DNA from: Candidatus Cloacimonadota bacterium
Lineage (GTDB): Bacteria > Cloacimonadota > Cloacimonadia > Cloacimonadales > JAOZMQ01
Direction: 5' to 3'
Assembly: GCA_029934195.1 (NCBI GenBank)
Contig: JAOZMQ010000248.1
Location: forward strand, 1-5,059
DNA: 5,059 nucleotides
Positions 1 through 5,059 of this stretch are shown piece after piece. The notes under the pieces are model-generated. The model did no database searches. It had not been told where the DNA came from and was given only the letters and a program-made list of their open reading frames with translations. Position 1 is the first letter of the stretch; every line of letters begins with the position of its first letter. Position numbers and translations under genes: made by a program.

Positions 1-59
1 ATGAGGTCAGGAGTTTTGAAATTCGTTTTTAATGAACAATAAAAAATGGATCAAAAAAA
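1..59 (+). other. addA leader, possibly including the 3' end of an upstream gene
   Basis: Two forward frames are open from the window edge. One reads RSGVLKFVFNEQ and stops with TAA at 40-42. The other reads EVRSFEIRF and stops with TAA at 30-32. Either could be the C-terminus of a preceding gene, and addB often precedes addA, but both are too short to identify. Against coding, bases 1-20 match an intergenic stretch at 3964-3983 at 16 of 20 positions, so this may be a non-coding repeat. The addA leader is A-rich. GGA at 48-50 is the only Shine-Dalgarno-like triplet, 9 nt before the start, and an A8 run (53-60) supplies the first base of the addA ATG. A five-codon frame (ATG 46, MDQKK) ends in TGA at 61-63 and overlaps the addA start as ATGA. 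No promoter is recognisable. Confidence 0.3.
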
Positions 60-3000
60 ATGAAAAATATTATCAAAAAAGTTATTCAAGCAAGTGCCGG
101 CACAGGGAAAACATATCGTTTATCTTTAGAATTTATTGGGATTCTGCTAAGATATAAAAATCAGGAGATAGATTTTAACGAAATTATGGTAATCACTTTT
201 ACAAAAAAAGCTACTGCCGAAATTCGAGAAAGAATTCTCCAACATTTTGACAATATCACTAAAAGAAATTCAGAAGGTGAATTGTTAATTTCCAATTTGG
301 AAAAGATTTTAAATAGTAAAATTTCAGAAGATGATATTTTGTATCTGAAAATTGTTTTCCGTAAAATTCTCATCAACAAAAACAAGCTGATGATTAGCAC
401 TATAGATTCGTTTACAAACAGTATTTTCAAATCAATAATTGCACCGTATCTTGGCATCTCCGGCTTTGAAATAGACCCGCTTATTAATGAAGAATATTTA
501 CCTGATCTTTACGAAGAATTGTTTAGTTCAAAAATTTTTGGAGAAGTAAAAAAAGTCTTTTCACAATCAGCCTACAGAGATATTGATCTATATCACAATC
601 TAATCAAAACCATTGTAAGAAATAATTGGCTTTTCTATTTGCTTAAAACAAAAGAAAATATCTCAGAATTGGAATTGGCTGATTTGTTAAATAAAACTTT
701 TCAAAATTTCAAAAGTTTATTACAAGAAATATTTGGTCTTTTTTTTCAATATTTAGAATTGAGAAATAAAGAATTTTCATTTGAGAAACATTTAAGAAAA
801 GATTTTTTCCAATTATTCCAGCCAATATTAAAAAATTCTCTGATTGAAGATTTTCCATTCTTAATATTAAAATTTATTGATAAAGAATTTGTTACCCAAA
901 ATTATAAAATACTATTCAATGAACGACCTTTTTGGAATGGAACTTACCTGATGAAAAGTAAAAAAGGAAAAATTGGAGAAATTTGTTTTCTAATAAAAGA
1001 GCGTTACAATGAGCTACAAGAATCTCTTGCAAATTATCTTTACTTTTCGTTATTTGTACCGGAACAAAATAAAATTATCAGAATTGCAGATCTTATTCTA
1101 AAAAAATATAACGAGATAAAACTTCAACATAAAATTTTCACTTATGATGATATTTCTTATCTAACATTCAAACACCTTTATGATCCCAAAATTTCTATAA
1201 TTGACAACGATGCTGTCACCAACAAATTTTATGAATTCCTTTCTTCAAGAACGAGATTCCTTCTTATTGATGAGTTTCAAGATACGGGAATTTTGCAATG
1301 GAAAATTCTTCTTCCGATTATTAAGGAGATTATCAGCGGATCCGGTCAAAAACCTTTTGGTGGTACAATTATTGTTGGTGATGAAAAACAATCAATTTAT
1401 GGTTGGCGTGGTGGTGAACGTGAGCTTCTCTTACGAGCACCAACGATATTGAATCTGAAAGGGAAAAGTGAAATTTTGTCAGTTTCTTATCGAAGTGAAA
1501 GAAGAGTAATGGAATTTATAAATAACTTTTTTTCTTCAAAAAAACTGCATAATAGCCTGAGTGAAAATGGTATAAAATGGGATTATAAGTCGGTCACTAC
1601 TTCAAAACAAAATGATACAGGATATATTCAGTTTCTTATTAAAAACCGCGGAGAATATTCAAAAAATAATTTGAAAGAACAAAGTCTCGCTGTCCTTTAC
1701 AGTGAATATATCAAAAATCAAATAATTCCATTAATTGATACTAATAAAATTGACCTTTCATCAACCGCTGTTTTAGCAAGAACAAATAAAGAACTGCAAA
1801 TTTTTTCTCAAATGTTAAACGAATTTGGCATTGAACATGTTTTAGAATCTACAAATTCTTTACAAAATCATGCTGTAATCAAGCCAATCTTTTTTTTATT
1901 GAATTTTTTTGTTTATGCTGATATTTATGAATTGATTAAATTTTTGCGTTCTGATAATGTTTTATTGGATACTGATATTTTAAAAAATATTTTGAAATAT
2001 TTTAAGTTAGTCCAAGAAAAGGATGATGAAGAAAAGAAAGCAATCTTGTCTGATTTTTTTAACCTTACAAGTGAAATTTCTATAATGAAAAGAATTGCTT
2101 CTTCTTATGAGAAATTCCATAAATTATCTTTAATTGAATTTATAAAATCAATTTATGAGGATTTCAATATTATTCATAATCTTACTCACCAAACAGAATC
2201 TTTAAAACAGGACAACATTTCTCTCGATGAAATTCTTTACAAAAATACTCACCGCTTTTTTGAAATTATAGGGAATTTCTCTATAAATGAATCTCAATTT
2301 AAAACGGATGCTAACGGATTTTTGGCATATTGCAAAAAAAATGAATCAAAAGAAGAGTTCCGTCAGATCGGTTTAGAAAACTATAATTCTATGCAATTAA
2401 TGAGTATCCATAAAGCAAAAGGATTGGAATTTGAAACTGTTTTTTATATTTCTGATGTGAGTAAAAGAATGGGAAGTGGTCCCAAAACTTTGGAAACTTA
2501 CCTCAAATACTCAAATGATTTTAGTAATTTAGAAGAATTTGCACTCACCTTTAATTATAAAAAAGTAATTGAAAAAAGCTATCGGCAAGACCTTGTTGAA
2601 AATGATAAAAATAAACTAATCATAGAGGAATTGAACAATCTTTATGTCGCTATAACACGAGCAAAAAAAAATCTTTTTCTCTTTTATCATCTCAATAAAA
2701 AAAATAAATTATTGGCAGAAGCTTTGACAAAAATGGAAAAAGACCTTTTCAAGAAATTAAACATTTCTCAATTGTCGCTTTTTACTTTTTTGGAGATTTT
2801 GGAAAATAATTCAGTTGAGATAAATAAAATGGATGCACTTTATGAATGCGGTTCTTTACATACAATTGATCCAAAAATCGCAACAGATTCAGAAGTCAAT
2901 TCTGATATAAATGACATTTCTGAATTTCTTGATTTCAGCTCAAATAAAAAATTGATGTCTTTAGAAAAATTAAGCGAAGAAGATGAATATTCCATACAAG

Positions 3001-3500
3001 AAAATTCTCTTAAAATTGCTGAAGAGCAAAACCACAAAAGAATGATCGGTACAATTGCTCACTACTATCTTTCGAATATTTCTTTCAATAAAAAAATGGA
3101 AAAAGAAATGGCACGAGCAAAAACAATCTCGTTTTACGGAGGATTATTTCAATTAAAAATATTAGAATCAATTTTTGAGAAAGTTAATATCTTTATTTCC
3201 AAAAATTTAAGATTTTTTGATGAGAAACTTTGGACAAATGTTTTTAATGAATATCCAATGTTTTATAACAATGAGGAATTTCGGCTTGATAGAATATTGG
3301 TTAATCACGAAAAAAAAGAAGTCCTGATTATTGATTATAAAACCGGTCATAATTACCAACCTGAACAACTGCAAAATTATATTGAAATGATGAAAAATTT
3401 GGGTTTTGTAAAAGCAAATAAATATTCTGTTTCCGGTTTGTATCTTGAAGTGTCTATTGATAATGAAGAAAAAAGGAGAATAGATGGATTGACAAAATAA
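60..3500 (+). CDS. addA: AddA/RecB-type ATP-dependent helicase-exonuclease
   Basis: The 1146-residue protein is an SF1A (UvrD/Rep/RecB-like) DNA helicase with a C-terminal PD-(D/E)XK nuclease. In this family the protein unwinds and degrades double-strand DNA ends in the cytoplasm, normally with AddB, and hands a 3' single strand to RecA. All landmarks are visible. They are Walker A ASAGTGKT (11-18, K17), motif Ia VITFTKKATAEIRERI (44-59), TIDSF (114-118), Walker B LLIDEFQDT (401-409, D404/E405), motif III GDEKQSIYGWRGGE (440-453), motif IV SYRS (476-479), motif V MSIHKAKGLEF (781-791) and motif VI LYVAITRAKK (861-870, R867). The nuclease shows GTIAH (H1001), FRLDRI (D1077), IDYKTG (D1092, K1094) and QLQNY (1103-1107), so both activities look intact. 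The length is near that of RecB (about 1180) and AddA (about 1230). The start is placed because Walker A follows within 10 residues. The call rests on helicase-nuclease architecture. AddA is preferred over RecB as the more widespread form, but no AddB or RecC is visible to decide it. Confidence 0.93.
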   Translation: MKNIIKKVIQASAGTGKTYRLSLEFIGILLRYKNQEIDFNEIMVITFTKKATAEIRERILQHFDNITKRNSEGELLISNLEKILNSKISEDDILYLKIVFRKILINKNKLMISTIDSFTNSIFKSIIAPYLGISGFEIDPLINEEYLPDLYEELFSSKIFGEVKKVFSQSAYRDIDLYHNLIKTIVRNNWLFYLLKTKENISELELADLLNKTFQNFKSLLQEIFGLFFQYLELRNKEFSFEKHLRKDFFQLFQPILKNSLIEDFPFLILKFIDKEFVTQNYKILFNERPFWNGTYLMKSKKGKIGEICFLIKERYNELQESLANYLYFSLFVPEQNKIIRIADLILKKYNEIKLQHKIFTYDDISYLTFKHLYDPKISIIDNDAVTNKFYEFLSSRTRFLLIDEFQDTGILQWKILLPIIKEIISGSGQKPFGGTIIVGDEKQSIYGWRGGERELLLRAPTILNLKGKSEILSVSYRSERRVMEFINNFFSSKKLHNSLSENGIKWDYKSVTTSKQNDTGYIQFLIKNRGEYSKNNLKEQSLAVLYSEYIKNQIIPLIDTNKIDLSSTAVLARTNKELQIFSQMLNEFGIEHVLESTNSLQNHAVIKPIFFLLNFFVYADIYELIKFLRSDNVLLDTDILKNILKYFKLVQEKDDEEKKAILSDFFNLTSEISIMKRIASSYEKFHKLSLIEFIKSIYEDFNIIHNLTHQTESLKQDNISLDEILYKNTHRFFEIIGNFSINESQFKTDANGFLAYCKKNESKEEFRQIGLENYNSMQLMSIHKAKGLEFETVFYISDVSKRMGSGPKTLETYLKYSNDFSNLEEFALTFNYKKVIEKSYRQDLVENDKNKLIIEELNNLYVAITRAKKNLFLFYHLNKKNKLLAEALTKMEKDLFKKLNISQLSLFTFLEILENNSVEINKMDALYECGSLHTIDPKIATDSEVNSDINDISEFLDFSSNKKLMSLEKLSEEDEYSIQENSLKIAEEQNHKRMIGTIAHYYLSNISFNKKMEKEMARAKTISFYGGLFQLKILESIFEKVNIFISKNLRFFDEKLWTNVFNEYPMFYNNEEFRLDRILVNHEKKEVLIIDYKTGHNYQPEQLQNYIEMMKNLGFVKANKYSVSGLYLEVSIDNEEKRRIDGLTK

Positions 3501-3778
3501 TCAAATTAAAATCTAAACAATGGTTGTAATCTGAAAGTTGTACAATAAAAGAACGAATAAAATATGTAAAAACTAAAGGTGAATTACGAGAGACTCAAAT
3601 TCAAGCAATTGAGACATTTTGTTCCTAATCTCTATTTCGGCAAATTACAAAGATATCGCTTCTACGAAGCTGAAAAATATATAATTTTTCAATTAATCTT
3701 TCTTCATTAACTTCATTTCCTTCATGGTTAAAAAGTTCTTTTCCGTTCAGACAATAAATAGAAAATTTCAAATAGAAT

Positions 3779-3843
3779 CACACTCGCTCGCAAACTTTGT
3801 ACAAAAGAAATGAGATTTTGTGGAAAGCTTGTATGAGAGTGTG
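3779..3843. repeat. 65-nt imperfect inverted repeat (long hairpin)
   Basis: The left arm 3779-3805 begins CACACTC and ends ACAAA. It matches the reverse complement of the right arm 3817-3843 at 20 of 27 positions, around an 11-nt loop (3806-3816). Two of the seven mismatches become G-U pairs in RNA. Perfect blocks include CACACTC/GAGTGTG at the base, CTTT/AAAG in the middle and ACAAA/TTTGT next to the loop. It could be a degenerate palindromic repeat, a miniature element or a transcript end for addA. Forward-strand sequence after it is T-rich but has no clean T-tract. Confidence 0.6.
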
Positions 3844-3963
3844 GTTTAATTATATTAAAATCCCCAATAAATCCTATAGAATTCTTTGCGATTTGAAATT
3901 GTGAAAACAGTTGATTTAATGAGTTCTGAAGCGATTAATATAACAATAAAAAAAATATAAATT

Positions 3964-3983
3964 GTGAGGTAAGGTGTTCTGAA
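3964..3983 (+). repeat. Degenerate 20-bp direct repeat, second copy at 1-20
   Basis: The stretch 3964-3983 matches window positions 1-20 in the same orientation at 16 of 20 positions. The shared core pattern is TGAGGT, AGG, GTT and TGAA. The two copies lie on either side of addA. One pair cannot establish a repeat family, and some short matches are expected in AT-rich DNA, although this one is richer in G than its surroundings. Confidence 0.35.
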
Positions 3984-4043
3984 TTGAGTTCTTGTGTCAC
4001 GACATAATGTTTCCTAATAACTAAATGAAAGGCATTATAAGCA

Positions 4044-4077
4044 ATAAAAAAAACCTTCTCGAATTTTCAAGAAGGTT
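4044..4077 (-). terminator. Rho-independent terminator on the reverse strand
   Basis: AACCTTCT (4052-4059) and AGAAGGTT (4070-4077) form a perfect 8-bp stem around a 10-nt loop. Read on the reverse strand, the stem runs directly into a run of eight Ts (4053 to 4046), which is the classic intrinsic terminator form. It is the first good terminator downstream of the RRM gene, about 250 nt past its stop. On the forward strand the stem is followed only by a broken T-rich stretch, so any effect on addA transcripts would be weaker. Confidence 0.8.
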
Positions 4078-4323
4078 ATATAATTTTGACGAAAATCGAC
4101 TTTTTATTCAAATATTAAAATAGAATAACAAGCTTTGCTATCGCTAAAATAAACTGCAGATAATCCTGTAACTGTTTTGTGCCACGATTCTTTTCTTGTA
4201 AAGAGATTCTCTCTCTTAGTTCGTTCTTTTTTTAATAGTAGCTCAAATCTCTAATTTGCTCTCCGGTTTAATATACCGTATTAGCAAGAAATCTGCTACT
4301 ACTGATTTTTTAAATAGCTTTAA
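4078..4323 (-). other. Hairpin-rich tail between RRM gene and terminator (3' UTR or small RNA)
   Basis: If the RRM transcript ends at the terminator at 4044-4077, this stretch is its roughly 250-nt 3' untranslated region. It holds several short perfect inverted repeats. AAGAGA/TCTCTT (4201-4206 with 4212-4217) and CAAAT/ATTTG (4244-4248 with 4254-4258) each have a 5-nt loop. CGGT/ACCG (4264-4267 with 4275-4278) and TAGCA/TGCTA (4282-4286 with 4294-4298) each have a 7-nt loop. An outer pair TAGTAGC/GCTACTA joins 4236-4242 and 4295-4301, but it competes with the TAGCA/TGCTA hairpin for the same bases. A 48-codon reverse open stretch (4107-4250) has no start codon and is not called as a gene. 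No known RNA family is recognised. Confidence 0.35.
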
Positions 4324-4608
4324 TTAGTAACGAGGTCTTCTATTATTGTTATAACGAGGACGTTCTTCACGAGGACGTGCCTTGTTTACTTTTAAGTTTC
4401 TTCCGTTTACTTCTTTGCCATCAAGTTCATTAATAGCTGCGTCACCTTGTTCTTCATTAGTCATTTCAATAAAACCAAAACCTTTTGATCTTCCGGTTTC
4501 TCTATCCATAACTATTTTTGCACTTTCTACTTCACCAAATTCAGAGAATAATTCTGCAAGTTCATTCTCGGTTAACTGATATGACAAATTGCCAACATAA
4601 ATATTCAT
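4324..4608 (-). CDS. Single-RRM RNA-binding protein
   Basis: The 94-residue protein is one RNA recognition motif with a short basic tail. RNP2 is IYVGNL (3-8) and RNP1 is KGFGFIEM (42-49). The RNA-stacking aromatics are in place at Y4, F44 and F46. The linker MDRETGRSKG before RNP1 and the ending LDGKEVNGRNLKVNKARP are typical of the family. Residues 77-94 form an arginine-rich tail ending NNNRRPRY. Bacterial proteins of this type, best known from cyanobacteria, are cytoplasmic and bind single-stranded RNA, and some are cold-induced. The target here is unknown. An upstream ATG at 4633-4635 would add nine residues. The start at 4606-4608 is preferred because RNP2 then begins at residue 3 and a good ribosome binding site sits 10 nt upstream. 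The gene stands alone, converging on addA. Confidence 0.95.
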   Translation of the reverse strand: MNIYVGNLSYQLTENELAELFSEFGEVESAKIVMDRETGRSKGFGFIEMTNEEQGDAAINELDGKEVNGRNLKVNKARPREERPRYNNNRRPRY

Positions 4609-4612
4609 ACTA

Positions 4613-4622
4613 CTTCTTCTCC
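4613..4622 (-). promoter_or_regulatory. Ribosome binding site of the RRM gene
   Basis: On the reverse strand the sequence GGAGAAGAAG precedes the ATG at 4608-4606. The GGAG core ends 10 nt before the start codon. It falls inside the longer reading that would start at 4635, and so supports the shorter 94-residue protein. Confidence 0.7.
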
Positions 4623-4640
4623 ATATAAAGGGCACCTAAC

Positions 4641-4658
4641 AAAACCTATTTTTTAGGT
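4641..4658 (-). promoter_or_regulatory. Palindrome and possible -7-like promoter element upstream of the RRM gene
   Basis: ACCTA (4644-4648) and TAGGT (4654-4658) form a perfect 5-bp inverted repeat around five Ts, and another ACCTA lies at 4634-4638. Read on the reverse strand, TAGGTTTT (4648-4641) matches 7 of 8 positions of TAnnTTTG, the Bacteroidota -7 element. That would put transcription start near 4635, about 27 nt before the RRM start codon. No convincing upstream -33 element is visible, so a small hairpin or operator in the leader is an equal alternative. Confidence 0.25.
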
Positions 4659-5000
4659 CGTAATCAGATTAATCCTTGAGTTACAAAAACACTTTCCTAT
4701 TCAATGATTTTTCTGTCAATTTAAAAATAAAAAAAGAGATTTTATAATTATTTAGTGTCTGAAATATACTTATATAAGGAAAAATCAATGTTTGTAATTT
4801 CAATCAGAAGTTCTCTCTACAAAAAATTGAATCTCAAAAAACACTAAAAGAACTCGGAAAAGATAAGAAAGAGAAGCAATTTTTAACTTTTATATGACTA
4901 TTCACTGTCACGTAAGAGTATTTACAAATCGCATTGAATTATAAATTTTTCAGCATTATTAAAATCTTAAAAGGAATTCACGAAATTTTGTAACCATAAG

Positions 5001-5057
5001 CTATTTTTTAGTACTTGGACGAAAACTAACTTTTTCTGAATTTTCTTTTTTTGTCGC
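5001..5057 (-). CDS. Possible C-terminus of a reverse-strand gene cut by the window edge
   Basis: One reverse frame is open from the window edge to TAG at 5003-5001 and reads ATKKENSEKVSFRPSTKK, 18 residues. The two other reverse frames reach stops sooner. The basic ending with VSFRPS is reminiscent of the VxFRPxxK end of HU/IHF-family DNA-binding proteins, but the piece is far too short to claim that and may be a chance open run. If real, the gene would be read in the same direction as the RRM gene, with about 390 nt between them. Confidence 0.3.
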   Translation of the reverse strand, partial: ATKKENSEKVSFRPSTKK

Positions 5058-5059
5058 TA

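Larger units (their letters stand above)
3501..4043. other. Intergenic region after addA, no convincing gene
   Basis: No open frame here has a start codon, ribosome binding site and coding-like length together. No clear intrinsic terminator follows the addA stop. The nearest forward-strand candidate is the imperfect hairpin at 3779-3843, followed by a T-rich stretch. A forward open stretch ending in TAA at 3626-3628 reads KGELRETQIQAIETF, which looks protein-like, but it has no start and is broken by stops on both sides. A reverse open stretch (3628-3777, 50 codons) also lacks a start. The sequence GTTCTGAA occurs twice (3923-3930 and 3976-3983). The region may be gene debris or dispersed intergenic repeats. 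Confidence 0.6.
4609..5000. other. Intergenic region upstream of the RRM gene
   Basis: Besides the RRM leader elements, this stretch shows no convincing gene. A 19-codon forward frame (ATG 4788, TAA 4845-4847) has a plausible ribosome binding site, AAGGA at 4776-4780, 7 nt upstream, but the peptide is unrecognised and rich in lysine, as chance frames in AT-rich DNA tend to be. TTTAGTGT (4751-4758) and ACACTAAA (4841-4848) are an 8-bp inverted pair. No intrinsic terminator is visible for a reverse-strand gene ending at 5001. Confidence 0.5.

Noticed and set aside
161..457. Reverse-strand open frame inside addA (98 codons)
   Set aside because: It lies wholly within the helicase motifs of addA, antisense to conserved residues. 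It is a shadow of the real gene.
1201..1452. Forward open frame inside addA (83 codons), overlapping motifs II and III
   Set aside because: It is out of frame with the conserved DEFQDT and GDEKQSIYGWRGGE motifs. It is a shadow.
3625..4253. Start-less reverse-strand open stretches of 43-50 codons at 3628-3777, 3938-4066 and 4107-4250
   Set aside because: They look somewhat protein-like, but none has a start codon with a ribosome site, and one contains half of the terminator stem and its T-tract. With roughly 36% each of A and T, I estimate one or two runs of 50 codons by chance in six frames of this region, so their number is close to expectation.
4236..4301. Cloverleaf-like arrangement resembling a tRNA (7-bp outer stem with three inner hairpins)
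   Set aside because: The outer stem and one inner hairpin use the same bases. At 66 nt it is too short, and neither strand has the T-loop consensus (GTTCRANNC) or D-arm sequence.
4382..4579. Forward open frame antisense to the RRM gene (65 codons)
   Set aside because: The reverse strand clearly encodes the RRM fold here, with RNP1 and RNP2 intact.
4691..4719. TTGACA at 4719-4714 on the reverse strand as a -35 box for the RRM gene
   Set aside because: The hexamer is perfect, but no TATAAT-like -10 occurs at 16-19 nt spacing. The best positions read GAAAGT or AAAGTG.
1..5059. CRISPR array, insertion sequence, phage genes, toxin-antitoxin pair or defence cluster
   Set aside because: There are no regularly spaced repeats, no transposase or integrase motifs, and no small gene pairs. 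AddA-type nucleases are housekeeping repair enzymes, and no defence partner gene is visible.

Overview
This is a strongly AT-rich bacterial window (by eye, well over 65% A+T). It carries two clear genes that point towards each other and a long non-coding gap between them. The forward gene (60-3500) encodes an AddA/RecB-type helicase-nuclease. The reverse gene (4324-4608) encodes a small single-RRM RNA-binding protein. The base composition and a short bacterial RRM protein with an arginine-rich tail would fit the Bacteroidota/FCB-type bacteria, but also other AT-rich phyla. Nothing in the window settles the taxonomy.

Layout. Positions 1-59 are the leader of addA and perhaps the last codons of an upstream gene. 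60-3500 is addA, intact from Walker A to the C-terminal nuclease motif. 3501-4323 (823 nt) has no convincing gene. It holds a 65-nt imperfect hairpin (3779-3843), a short sequence also found at the start of the window (3964-3983), an intrinsic terminator read on the reverse strand (4044-4077), and about 250 nt of hairpin-rich sequence (4078-4323) that the RRM transcript would include. 4324-4608 is the RRM gene, with a good Shine-Dalgarno sequence and a TAGGTTTT/ACCTA palindrome just upstream. 4609-5000 is a second intergenic stretch. At the right edge, 5001-5057 may be the last 18 codons of a reverse-strand gene that continues outside the window.

Function. AddA-type proteins work with AddB to resect DNA double-strand breaks before RecA-mediated recombination. 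The RRM protein is expected to bind single-stranded RNA. I see no functional link between the two. They appear to be separate, convergently transcribed housekeeping genes.

I did not find an undescribed multi-gene system. The observations most worth checking are the degenerate repeats around addA, the long hairpin, and the structured transcript tail behind the RRM gene.
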